From: Candidatus Poribacteria bacterium
GTDB lineage: Bacteria > Poribacteria > WGA-4E > WGA-3G
Length of the DNA stretch: 41,231 bases
Direction of reading: 5' to 3'
Assembly: GCA_009843785.1 (NCBI GenBank)
Contig: VYCT01000196.1
Coordinates: 1-41,231 of the forward strand
Shown here one piece after another: positions 23,381 to 31,574 of the stretch. Position 1 is the first letter of the stretch. Each line of letters begins with the position of its first letter. A program made the translations under genes and the position numbers. A model generated the notes under the pieces. The model was not told where the DNA came from, searched no databases, and saw only the letters and a list, made by a program, of their open reading frames with translations.

Positions 23381-23997
23381 CTGGTTTCTGACTGCGCCTC
23401 AGTGCTCGCTTTGAAGACGGCATCAATTGCACCGAAAAGAACAGGTAAATTATCCATCGTCACACTTGTTCTGTTTCGGGTGAATGCATCGCCAACAAGT
23501 TGTCCAAATTGCCATAACGTTCCGTCGCTCACAATACCGTAGACGGGAAAATCGGTATCCTCATTTATTCTTTGGGCGGCTACCAGTTCGGATAGACACT
23601 GTCCCCAGCCTTGTTCAAAATCGTTTTTCTTTGCTTCGACGAGAATTATCAGCGGCGTTCCGACAACGGGGAGTCCCAATTCGGATCTTGTGGAGATCAG
23701 ATAATCAGGCGTTCCGTTGAGGGTTTCATCGTAGGTGATGGCTTTCTTTATCCAGAGGGCGTAGTTGTCGGCATAGGGTTTGTATATCTCTTTCAAAATA
23801 GGAAAGATAATTGCTTCGCAGCGGGCCGCCTCCGATGCAAAAACATCAATATTCTGTATGCAAAACTCAAATTCTTGCAGAAACTGTTCGGAAGGGCTGC
23901 CTGGGATTTCCTCAATGTGGACGAAGTCTTTTGTTGTATATGTGATTCTGAATCTCTCTAAGACTTCAGGAATTGTCTTAAAATCGCTAAATGCCAT
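23377..23997 (-). CDS. PD-(D/E)xK-like nuclease-fold protein of unknown role
   Basis: This 206-residue protein has the sparse signature of the restriction-endonuclease-like fold: GTPDYLISTRSELG (acidic residue on a strand) and LIILVEAKKNDFEQGWGQ (ExK followed by a Gln helix). The middle matches proteins often annotated as hypothetical in cyanobacteria and other phyla. A strong TAAGGAGGT site precedes the ATG at about 8 bases. No methyltransferase is adjacent, so it is not clearly a restriction enzyme. The next minus-strand gene begins only after about 50 bases. Confidence 0.6.
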   Translation of the reverse strand: MAFSDFKTIPEVLERFRITYTTKDFVHIEEIPGSPSEQFLQEFEFCIQNIDVFASEAARCEAIIFPILKEIYKPYADNYALWIKKAITYDETLNGTPDYLISTRSELGLPVVGTPLIILVEAKKNDFEQGWGQCLSELVAAQRINEDTDFPVYGIVSDGTLWQFGQLVGDAFTRNRTSVTMDNLPVLFGAIDAVFKASTEAQSETS

Positions 23998-24053
23998 GCG
24001 TGCTACCTCCTTACTTAAAGTGTAACGTACGCCGTGGTATATCTCAACTTAAA

Positions 24054-26042
24054 CTATTCATCATTTATTGTTCCCTGCCCCTTTTTGTCGATAATTTTTT
24101 TCCAGTCCCAGAGAAGTACCGTGCCATCCTGACTGCCACTGGCGAGGGTCTTCCGGTCGTGTGAAAACACAAGCGTTTCTACAGGTTCCGTATGTCCGGA
24201 CAGGATTCCCAAAGTTCTACCTCTTTCTACATCCCATAACGCAATCGGATTGCTCCAACCTTGCATACCGGATCCTACGAGAATGGTGCCATCAGGTGAG
24301 AACGTTAATACGGTTTTAAATCCACGCAAACCTCCGGGGATAGCGATCGGTTCATCTGCTGGTTCTGTACGGAATTTCCATAAGTAGATGGTCCCTTGAC
24401 TTGCTATTGCAAGGGTCGCACTGTCGGGTGAAAATGCCATCGCAGCGGCTTTTTGGGTTGAAATTATGGCAGGCTCGTGGGGTGCTTCTACATTCCAGAC
24501 TTGTGCTTTACCGGGACGATCTATTGTAGCAAGCCATTTCCCGTCGGGTGAAAACGCTGCATCTGTCCTCGGCGACCATTGGGCATCAAAGCGGAACAGT
24601 TCAGTCTCCGTGTTAATATGCCATGCTTGAATTTCTTTGTGACTGCTGACTGCAAGTATACCGTGAACAGGGGAGAATATGGATTGTGACGCGTTATTGC
24701 CAATGTCTTGCCACGGTCCGGGAATTTCAGCCTCGGTAGCGATTTTCCATAATTGAAGACGAGTGCCACCGCTTGAATTCATACGACCACCGAAGCCATC
24801 AGGGTTGAAAGCAATTAAACCTTCCCTTGCTGTTCTCACAAAGTAGGTGGCATCGGGCGAGAGTGCAATTGCATCAGCAGCGTCACATTGACCATTCGTA
24901 AGGGTGATCAGTTCACGTCCCGTCTGTAGACTCCACACGTCTACAATGCCGTTAAAGGCTGCAGTCGTAACGGTTGTTCCATCTTTTGAGAATGCAACGG
25001 CTTTTACCGATTCTATATGTCCACTTGTAAAGGTAACGAGCTCTTCTCCGTTGAGCGGATTCCAGAACCGGATTGTGCCATCAGTACTGCCGCTGGCAAG
25101 ACACATCCCATAAAGCGGGGTACCAACAGGTGCGAAGGCTAAAGCGTTGATGGTATTTTTATGACCTGTGATAGTCGCCCGTTCTTGTTGTGTGTCTAAA
25201 TCCCAGAGTTTGATGGTCTTGTTTGCGTCTCCACTCGCAAAGGTATTTCCATCTTCGGAGAATGCGACGGCGGTGACCCACCCTGTATGTCCGCTAAGTG
25301 TGCCAAGTTTGGTATGGTTTTGTGTATCCCATAACCGCACCGTTTTGTCTTCACTCCCGCTTGCGAGAATTTTTCCATCTGGCGAGAACGCTAATGCCAG
25401 AATCTCCGAATCTCTGCCGCCACCGTGTCCGTCAAGGTCCGCCTGTTGACTACTTGTCGTTGTATCCCATAACTGGATTCTTCCGTTTCGGTCTCCGATG
25501 GCAAGGGTGCTGCCATCTTGAGAGAATGTAACTGTATTGATTGAGGTATCTAAGTGTGACTCCGATAATTTTTGACCGGTGTCGGCGTGCCAATAGGTAA
25601 CTTCACGATGTCCGTTTGTACTGATGAGTATCTCGCCGTAAAAAGTCAATGCGGGTAATGAATAAGGTTCCCGTGTTAATGGAACAGTTGAGAGTTTGCT
25701 TTTTGTTTCTACGTCCCAAACTTGGATAACAGGGTTGACAAACCCACCGCTTGCGAAGGTTTTTCCATCTGATGAAAACGCGAGTGCATTGACTTGTCCG
25801 GTATGTCCAGTAAACAGTGCAGTCTCATTTCCATCGGGTACATCATATACCCAAGCCCCAACATCCGTTCCCACGACGAGATGAGTACCATCTGGCGAAA
25901 ACCGTATGAGATTAATGCCACCTTTTCCGAGGCGTGCAATTGCGCCTTCGGGTAATCCGACTTTCGTATTGTCTTGCGCGAAATTATATGAGAGTATTCC
26001 AACAGTCAATAGTAAAGTGAGGCAAAGTAGGCGTTTTGTCAT
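24054..26042 (-). CDS. Secreted WD40 beta-propeller protein (paralogue A)
   Basis: This 662-residue protein has a signal peptide (KRLLCLTLLLTVGILSYNFAQ) and about 12-14 WD40 blades, with repeated LAFSPDGKxLASGSxDxTVRLWD units across its length, likely two propellers. No enzymatic domain is seen, so a scaffold or binding role is probable. The track begins at TTG 26048; the ATG at 26042, two bases after the upstream TGA, is better and has AAGGAAA before it. It is a clear paralogue of the next gene upstream, sharing the whole N-terminal block (NTKVGLPEGAIARLGKGGIN) and blade order. The two form one minus-strand operon. Confidence 0.9.
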   Translation of the reverse strand: MTKRLLCLTLLLTVGILSYNFAQDNTKVGLPEGAIARLGKGGINLIRFSPDGTHLVVGTDVGAWVYDVPDGNETALFTGHTGQVNALAFSSDGKTFASGGFVNPVIQVWDVETKSKLSTVPLTREPYSLPALTFYGEILISTNGHREVTYWHADTGQKLSESHLDTSINTVTFSQDGSTLAIGDRNGRIQLWDTTTSSQQADLDGHGGGRDSEILALAFSPDGKILASGSEDKTVRLWDTQNHTKLGTLSGHTGWVTAVAFSEDGNTFASGDANKTIKLWDLDTQQERATITGHKNTINALAFAPVGTPLYGMCLASGSTDGTIRFWNPLNGEELVTFTSGHIESVKAVAFSKDGTTVTTAAFNGIVDVWSLQTGRELITLTNGQCDAADAIALSPDATYFVRTAREGLIAFNPDGFGGRMNSSGGTRLQLWKIATEAEIPGPWQDIGNNASQSIFSPVHGILAVSSHKEIQAWHINTETELFRFDAQWSPRTDAAFSPDGKWLATIDRPGKAQVWNVEAPHEPAIISTQKAAAMAFSPDSATLAIASQGTIYLWKFRTEPADEPIAIPGGLRGFKTVLTFSPDGTILVGSGMQGWSNPIALWDVERGRTLGILSGHTEPVETLVFSHDRKTLASGSQDGTVLLWDWKKIIDKKGQGTINDE

Positions 26043-26044
26043 GA

Positions 26045-28030
26045 TCAATTTCCTTTTTTCTTTGGTGCCATTTTGGCAATGATTTTATCCCAATCCCAGA
26101 GGAGCACTGTGCCATCCCAACTACTGCTTGCCAGGATTTTCCCATCGTGTGAAAACACTAACGTTTCTATGTCTTCCGTATGTCCAGAAAGGGTTCCGAG
26201 ATCAGTGCCAGTATCCACGTCCCATAATTGGATGAGGGGTGGCAGATTTTCATTAGATTCAAGAAGGATTTTCCCATCCGGCGAGAAGGTCAACATGCTC
26301 TTGAATCCAAGATTGATAGGAATTCGACCGCGTTCTTGTATACCTGTTCTCGTTACATCTGACAAGACAATTCCGTTTCGATATTCATAAGCGAGGGTTT
26401 TTCCATCGGGTGAGAATGCCAATGCAGTGGTATTCATGATATTGGGGGGTGTGATCTCTCGCTGTGTAGTAACGTTCCACACCCGTGTTCGGACGAAGGT
26501 CCCATTCGTAGCAAGCAGCGTTCCGTCGGGTGAAAACACCAACTTTCTTGGGGACTGCTCTGCTGCGTTAAAGTTGAGCAGTTCAGCACCAGTGTTTATA
26601 TCCCACGCACGGATACCTTGGTGCGGCATGCCAACGGCGAGTATCTTGTTGTCAGGTGAAAATGCAAGTGCATTCGCGTCGCCTTTAGTATCCTGCCAAG
26701 CTCCGGGAATCTGTTCATCAGTGGTTATGTCCCACAATTCAATGTTACCGAGACCTCCGCTTGCATAGTATCCTGCACCGAACAAATCAAACACAATTGC
26801 GCCACTACCGCCTCGACTGGCAAAGCGCGTGGCATCGTGTGAAAACGCGATGGGGCCAGTCAAATCATTCTTTGCTTTGGTGAAGGTCATCAATTCTTGT
26901 GCTGTTTTTAGGTTCCACACTTCGACAACGCCTGTGAACGCTGCAGTTGCGAGTGTAATTCCGTTTTCAGCAAAAGCAACGGCTTTAATCCATTCTGTGT
27001 GTCCCGTGGTAAAGGTAAAGCGTTCTTGCCCAGTGTCAGGGTTCCAGAACCGGATTGTGCCGTCGTAGCTGCCACTTGCCAATGTTTTCCCGTCGGGAGT
27101 GAAGGTTAGCGCACTAATACCGTTTGTATGTCCTATCAGTGTCGCGCGTTCGCGTTGCGTGTTTACATCCCAAACCTTGATGACCTTACGCGAGTCTCCT
27201 GTGGCAAGTATTTTTCCATCGGGTGAGAATGCCAATGCAGCAACCGATCCTTCATGCCCCTCAAGTGTAGCAATTTTGGCGCGTTTCTCGGTATCCCACA
27301 ACCGCACTATTTTGTCTTCACTTCCACTTACGAGGATTTTTTTATCCAATGAGAACGCCAATGCCAAAATATCTTTGTCCTCCGGATCATCACCCCAGTC
27401 TTCAAACTGGTGCTCCGTGCTTGCATCCCATAATTGAATTTTACCGTGTCTACCACCAGTAGCAAAGGTGCTGCCATCTTTTGAAACCGCCACTGAAACC
27501 GGCATTGCATCGAATGACAGCTGTGTAACTATATTCAACACTTTTTTGTAGGTGTTAACATCCCAATAGGTAATGTTACCAGATTTGTCCAGGCTGATAA
27601 GTATTGTGTTAGTCTTGGCGAATGTCAGCGTTGATATTGATTCCGTTCCTTCAGGTGTTCCTTCAGGTAGTGTGAGTGTCGCAAGTTGGCTATCGGTATC
27701 CGAATCCCATAACTGGATAACAGGGTTTATATACCCACCACTTGCGAGGATTTTTCCGTCTGATGAGAATGCAAGTGCATTGGCTTGTCCGGTGTGTTCT
27801 GTAAACAGTGCGGTCTCTTTTCCATGACGCACGTCGTATAACCACACCCCGATATCGGTTCCCACGGCGAGACGGGTCCCATCGGGTGAAAACCGCATGA
27901 TATTAATACCACCTTTTCCGAGGCGTGCAATTGCGCCTTCGGGTAATCCGACTTTCGTATTGTCTTGCGCGCAAACGGTTAGAATAAGGGCGGCATTTAG
28001 AAGGAAAGTTGTAAAGAAAAAGCGTCTCAT
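26045..28030 (-). CDS. Secreted WD40 beta-propeller protein (paralogue B)
   Basis: This 661-residue paralogue of the following gene has a signal sequence (RRFFFTTFLLNAALILTVCAQ) and the same order of WD40 blades, such as ILALAFSLDKKILVSGSEDK and LAFSPDGKILATGDSRK. The stretch encoding NTKVGLPEGAIARLGKGGIN is almost identical in DNA to that in paralogue A, a mark of tandem duplication with later divergence or conversion. GGAAGGAG precedes the ATG. Its stop lies 2 bases from the start of paralogue A. Confidence 0.9.
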   Translation of the reverse strand: MRRFFFTTFLLNAALILTVCAQDNTKVGLPEGAIARLGKGGINIMRFSPDGTRLAVGTDIGVWLYDVRHGKETALFTEHTGQANALAFSSDGKILASGGYINPVIQLWDSDTDSQLATLTLPEGTPEGTESISTLTFAKTNTILISLDKSGNITYWDVNTYKKVLNIVTQLSFDAMPVSVAVSKDGSTFATGGRHGKIQLWDASTEHQFEDWGDDPEDKDILALAFSLDKKILVSGSEDKIVRLWDTEKRAKIATLEGHEGSVAALAFSPDGKILATGDSRKVIKVWDVNTQRERATLIGHTNGISALTFTPDGKTLASGSYDGTIRFWNPDTGQERFTFTTGHTEWIKAVAFAENGITLATAAFTGVVEVWNLKTAQELMTFTKAKNDLTGPIAFSHDATRFASRGGSGAIVFDLFGAGYYASGGLGNIELWDITTDEQIPGAWQDTKGDANALAFSPDNKILAVGMPHQGIRAWDINTGAELLNFNAAEQSPRKLVFSPDGTLLATNGTFVRTRVWNVTTQREITPPNIMNTTALAFSPDGKTLAYEYRNGIVLSDVTRTGIQERGRIPINLGFKSMLTFSPDGKILLESNENLPPLIQLWDVDTGTDLGTLSGHTEDIETLVFSHDGKILASSSWDGTVLLWDWDKIIAKMAPKKKGN

Positions 28031-28233
28031 TTTGCAATCTCCTTCCTTTCGAGCGGTAACAAACCGATTGATTTTTTCGACTCAATTTATTTTCAGAAAG
28101 GGTATGAGGTGATCGTGAAATGTTTACACCGATTTACGGTGATTTATGAGCCGTTTCCATATTAAGTATAGAAATGAAACTGAAAAAGTTTAGGGTGGAT
28201 TTCATTTTTTTCAAAATGATAGGGGCAGTAAAA
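28031..28233. other. Spacer upstream of the WD40 pair
   Basis: This non-coding A+T-rich stretch probably carries the minus-strand promoter of the WD40 pair, but I find no convincing hexamers. It ends at the terminator of the gene on its right. Confidence 0.3.
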
Positions 28234-28253
28234 GGCGGGCTAATAAGCCCGCC
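28234..28253 (-). terminator. Rho-independent terminator
   Basis: GGCGGGCT (28234-28241) and AGCCCGCC (28246-28253) form a perfect 8-bp stem with a 4-base loop. On the minus strand TTTT follows. It lies about 30 bases after the stop of the small exported protein gene. Confidence 0.8.
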
Positions 28254-28284
28254 TGTGATGGAATTCAGTTTGAAAACACTGCTG

Positions 28285-28869
28285 TTAATCTGTCTTGATG
28301 TCGCCCCAAGTTGTGGTCAAATTCCCAACTGGGCTTACCGGAAGTTGTCCCTCTTCAACGAAGATCGTCCACATGATGACCGGGTCTCCGATGACTTCAT
28401 CAATACCGAGCAATTCTATTTTTCCTTTCGGATACGGTTCGTTGGATTTATAGATGAAATACTCGGTCGGTGCATGGGGGGCATCGAGCATCAGGATTTC
28501 TTCTGTATCCGTGTAGTTCTTTGTAAACCAGCCTTTGGGATCTTGTCCGCGGTCCTCAGGGCGTTTATGTCGGCTATCCCATGCTTGGTAGACATAAGCC
28601 TGCCGGTCGATTTCAAACGTAAGTCGGTAGTCCTGCCCGCCTGGACAGTCGGCTGAAGTGGAAACTTGCGTTAACCCAAGAAAGTCTTTCGGAATATTCG
28701 TAATCGTATAGTCCCTATCGTGGAAAAACTTTCCACCTTCTTCCAACTCGACGGCTTGATAAGCCCCGTTCTTATTGTCTTCTATATTGGTGACTTCCAC
28801 CTGCTCGGCGAAAGCGATTATGGAAGCAACAAGGAACAGCGTAGCTATGCAAACATAAATCAGTCTCAT
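28285..28869 (-). CDS. Exported protein of unknown function with LTTTWG tail
   Basis: This protein of about 194 residues has a signal peptide (MRLIYVCIATLFLVASIIAFA). I recognise no domain. The body contains GGQDYRLTFEIDRQAYVYQAWD, DPKGWFTKNYTDT and DAPHAPTEYFIYKSNEPYPKG, which look like a beta-sandwich. It ends in VSPVGNLTTTWGDIKTD, nearly the same tail as the LamG protein. The start is set at 28869, 7 bases after AAGGAG; the upstream residues of the track ORF are dropped. It has its own terminator. Confidence 0.75.
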   Translation of the reverse strand: MRLIYVCIATLFLVASIIAFAEQVEVTNIEDNKNGAYQAVELEEGGKFFHDRDYTITNIPKDFLGLTQVSTSADCPGGQDYRLTFEIDRQAYVYQAWDSRHKRPEDRGQDPKGWFTKNYTDTEEILMLDAPHAPTEYFIYKSNEPYPKGKIELLGIDEVIGDPVIMWTIFVEEGQLPVSPVGNLTTTWGDIKTD

Positions 28870-29007
28870 TTGACACTCCTTTGTAGTTTGCTTTTCAAAC
28901 TTCGCAGAAAACTTGAAAAAAAACACTATTTGTGTAATACTTTAGATTATACAACACTTTTCTTGAATTTACCAAAGCAAATTTCATTATGGAAAAAGGA
29001 AGTCATA

Positions 29008-29319
29008 ATGGTTGAACACATCGTCCTACTTAAATTGAAATCGGAGGTTACCGACGCGCAGCTGGAGACCTTATCGGATGCGCTTTTGGGGATGGCTGAC
29101 GAAATCCCCGGCATTGACGCTATAACTGCTGGTACGAACAATAGCCCTGAAGGCAAAAGTCAGGGGTACGCGTACGGTTTTATTGTCCGTTTCACAGACG
29201 AAGCGGCGCGCGACGCATATCTCCCGCATCCTTTTCACCGTCAGGTGGCAGGTGAACACATCCGTCCGCTTGTTGAGGATGTCCTTGTTTTCGATTACTC
29301 CGCACCTACCGACACCTAA
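29008..29319 (+). CDS. Dabb (stress-responsive A/B barrel) domain protein
   Basis: This compact protein of 103 residues matches the Dabb family (PF07876), a dimeric ferredoxin-like alpha+beta barrel. It opens with VEHIVLLKLKSEVTDAQLETL, then IPGIDAITAGTNNSPEGKSQGYAYGFIVRFTDEAARDAYLPHPFH, and ends with VLVFDY. It has the common family length. The ATG at 29008 follows AAAAAGGAAG; the track start at 28720 is too far upstream. Biochemical functions in the family vary (polyketide cyclases, stress proteins); none is assigned here. Confidence 0.9.
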   Translation: MVEHIVLLKLKSEVTDAQLETLSDALLGMADEIPGIDAITAGTNNSPEGKSQGYAYGFIVRFTDEAARDAYLPHPFHRQVAGEHIRPLVEDVLVFDYSAPTDT

Positions 29320-29342
29320 AGCGTGTAACTTGGCACATTGTC

Positions 29343-29439
29343 CTGCAAGCCTCTATAGGCTTGCATCAGGAAAGCGGATATACGAAAAAAACTAACTAAC
29401 CAGAACTTACCTAACCGAACCGCAAGGAAAATTAAAAAA
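29343..29439 (+). repeat. Hairpin and start-proximal leader of the sulfatase-like gene
   Basis: GCAAGCCT (29343-29350) and AGGCTTGC (29355-29362) form a perfect stem with a 4-base loop and no T-run. Then comes AAAGCGGATATACG, similar to the spacer between the 15.7-kb repeats. The segment ends in GAACCGCAAGGAAAATTAAAAAA right before the ATG, the shared leader motif. Confidence 0.65.
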
Positions 29440-30828
29440 ATGAGTTGGAACATAGTTGTTGTTGTTTCAGATACATTGCGAACCGCCTATCTTAGTCCTT
29501 ATGGCAACGATTGGGTTCAGACCCCGAATTTAGCACGGTTTGCCGAACAGAGCGTCAGATTTACAAATGCACACCCAGAGTGCCTGCCCACGATTCCGAC
29601 GCGCCGCACCCTACATACCGGCAGACGTGCCTATCCGTTTAGTACGTATACGCCCGTGCCGTGGGACAACGTCTATACTCCGGGTTGGCAGCCGATGTCG
29701 TCCGATGAACCGGCAATCGCAGAATCGCTTGTCCGAAACGGGTATCACACCGGTTTCTTCGCAGATGTGCCACACTATTTTGTGCCGGGGATGAACTTTA
29801 CACGCGGATTCCGGCAGTGGCAGTTTGTTCGCGGGCAAGCCGAAGATCGTTACCGTGGTGGTGCACATGCCGATCCTGCTTTGATTTCTCGGTACCGCGG
29901 GAACCCAGAGCGTGTCCGTGCGCATATCGTGAACGTTCAACCGGAACGGCCAGAGGAGACATGGCCCACCGCCCAACTGTTCCGCTCCGCGATTGAATTC
30001 GTTGAACACAACCATCAAAATACACCGTTTTATCTCTATGTAGACGGGTTCACCCCGCACGAAACATGGGAAGCACCCATCCACTACTACGACCTCTACG
30101 GTAGCCGAGAAGATCGGGAACCTATCTGTCTCAACTTGCCCTACGGTTCACTCAAAGATGAGGAACTTGAAGCACGATTGCCGAGTGTTAAAGCCAACTA
30201 CGCTGGATTGGTAACGCTCGTGGATACCTGGTTCGGAAGATTGGTGGATACCATTGATCATCTTGGACTGCGTGAGAATACACTCATCATCTTCCTTGCA
30301 GACCACGGCACCAACTTCGCAGAGAATCCGGACAAAGCCACGGGCAAACCTGCGAACTTTATGTATCCCGGCACAATGGACATTCCTATGCTCGTGAGCC
30401 ACCCGTCTGGGATAAATGGCGGCACAACGTGCAATGAGTTTGTCTATACGCTGGATGTGCCTGCTACTGTTATGGCAGCGAGTCAAGTTGAACCCGCTGG
30501 TGAGATTCAAGGGCAGAGTCTGCTGCCACTCGTCGAAGGCAAAGACGGTTTTGCGTCGCGTGAATACCTGACGTGTCGTTATGTTAACTCTGTCTGGTAT
30601 AAAGACGCGAAGAGTTGGTATTTCTCCAGCGTCGATTTTAATGACGGTATCCGGCTGTTTGACCTTGAATCAGACATCGACTGTCAGCACAACATTGCTG
30701 ATCAAGGTGCAGAGCGGATCGCGCTTGCCCAAGAACGAATCTTAGCCGACGCAGGCGGACATCTGCCTCACTACAAGCGTCAGGGCAGAACGGATGCTCT
30801 GGGTAGACCGCAGTTCGCAGAGGCGTAA
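29440..30828 (+). CDS. Sulfatase-like hydrolase with Thr at the catalytic position
   Basis: This 462-residue alkaline-phosphatase-superfamily enzyme has the sulfatase fold: an N-terminal metal strand IVVVVSDTLRTAYLSPYG, the catalytic segment LPTIPTRRTLHTGRRAYP, and IIFLADHGTNFAEN with the second metal pair. Classical sulfatases have Cys or Ser as the first residue of the CxPxR motif, matured to formylglycine; here it is Thr51 in TIPTR. Thr nucleophiles occur in related phosphodiesterases and phosphatases, so a phospho-ester activity is a real alternative to sulfate-ester hydrolysis. No signal peptide is seen, so it is probably cytoplasmic. A repeat-type leader precedes the ATG. Confidence 0.85.
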   Translation: MSWNIVVVVSDTLRTAYLSPYGNDWVQTPNLARFAEQSVRFTNAHPECLPTIPTRRTLHTGRRAYPFSTYTPVPWDNVYTPGWQPMSSDEPAIAESLVRNGYHTGFFADVPHYFVPGMNFTRGFRQWQFVRGQAEDRYRGGAHADPALISRYRGNPERVRAHIVNVQPERPEETWPTAQLFRSAIEFVEHNHQNTPFYLYVDGFTPHETWEAPIHYYDLYGSREDREPICLNLPYGSLKDEELEARLPSVKANYAGLVTLVDTWFGRLVDTIDHLGLRENTLIIFLADHGTNFAENPDKATGKPANFMYPGTMDIPMLVSHPSGINGGTTCNEFVYTLDVPATVMAASQVEPAGEIQGQSLLPLVEGKDGFASREYLTCRYVNSVWYKDAKSWYFSSVDFNDGIRLFDLESDIDCQHNIADQGAERIALAQERILADAGGHLPHYKRQGRTDALGRPQFAEA

Positions 30829-30842
30829 TCTTTAGGAAAAGG

Positions 30843-31130
30843 ATGTACGTTATTAGCAAAAAGACACTGCGCGAATTCTGGGAACGATACCCTAACAGCC
30901 AAACGCCACTTAGACGTTGGTTTAAGCTTATTACCAAAAACGCGTTCGGGAATTTTACCGAATTACGTGCAGTGTTTCCAAGCGCAGATTTTGTAGATGA
31001 TTTAACTGTTTTTAATATCGGTGGCAACAAGTATCGGCTGATTGCTGCTATCCATTTCAATCGTGGAAAGGTTTATATTCGTCATGTATTGACGCACGAA
31101 GAATATGATAGAGGAGGATGGAGAACATGA
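30843..31130 (+). CDS. higB: HigB-type mRNA interferase toxin
   Basis: This is a RelE-superfamily toxin of the HigB group (95 residues). The family signatures are clear: YVISKKTLREFWERYPNSQTPLRRW, FPSADFVDD, TVFNIGGNKYRLIAAIHFN and YIRHVLTHEEYDRG. In this group the toxin gene comes first and its antitoxin second. The stop overlaps the antitoxin ATG as ATGA, so they are translationally coupled. All conserved blocks are intact, so the toxin is probably functional, unlike the PIN toxin at 17.3 kb. It acts on mRNA in the cytoplasm (family knowledge). Confidence 0.95.
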   Translation: MYVISKKTLREFWERYPNSQTPLRRWFKLITKNAFGNFTELRAVFPSADFVDDLTVFNIGGNKYRLIAAIHFNRGKVYIRHVLTHEEYDRGGWRT

Positions 31131-31525
31131 GCGTTATTGCAAAGGATATTCAGGCGCACTGGCGTGTTGTTCAACCACTATTTTCAATTCGTGATGAAGT
31201 GGAATACGACAAAGCTATTGTAACCTTAAACGCTTTGATTGATGAAGTGGGTACCGATGAACAACATCCACTTTATGAACTCCTTGATACACTTGGGACA
31301 GTCATACATGCTTACGAGGAAAAAAATCATCCGATCCCCGACTGTAGCGGTGTTGAGGTGCTTAGGTTGTTGATGGAAGAACATCAGCTTGAACCGGCAG
31401 ATATGCTAGCACTTGGTCCGCCTGACATCGTTTTGGAAATTCTTAATGGGGAACGGGATCTGACGGTCACGCACATTCAGGCTTTAGCAGAAACGTTTCA
31501 GGTTTCACCCGCAGTGTTTGTATGA
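31127..31525 (+). CDS. higA: HigA-type antitoxin with HTH domain
   Basis: This 132-residue partner of HigB has an acidic, Glu-rich N-terminal toxin-binding part (LFSIRDEVEYDKAIVTLNALIDEVG, HPLYELLDTLG) and a C-terminal helix-turn-helix (LRLLMEEHQLEPADMLAL, VLEILNGERDLTVTHIQALAETF) of the XRE type. The ATG at 31127 overlaps the toxin stop and follows GAGGAGG at 9 bases; the track start at 31118 would have no spacing. It should neutralise HigB and repress its own operon. Confidence 0.9.
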   Translation: MSVIAKDIQAHWRVVQPLFSIRDEVEYDKAIVTLNALIDEVGTDEQHPLYELLDTLGTVIHAYEEKNHPIPDCSGVEVLRLLMEEHQLEPADMLALGPPDIVLEILNGERDLTVTHIQALAETFQVSPAVFV

Positions 31526-31574
31526 GGTCCGAAGTCGTGAACTACCTTTTTCGGGTTAAGGGAGTTTAAGTGAG

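Noticed and set aside
25168-27827. Several plus-strand ORFs over the WD40 genes, with similar sequences to each other
   Set aside because: Their mutual similarity only mirrors the repeated WD40 codons on the other strand.
29343-29362. Terminator after the Dabb gene
   Set aside because: The hairpin is perfect but has no T-run on either side, so it is listed as part of the leader repeat instead.
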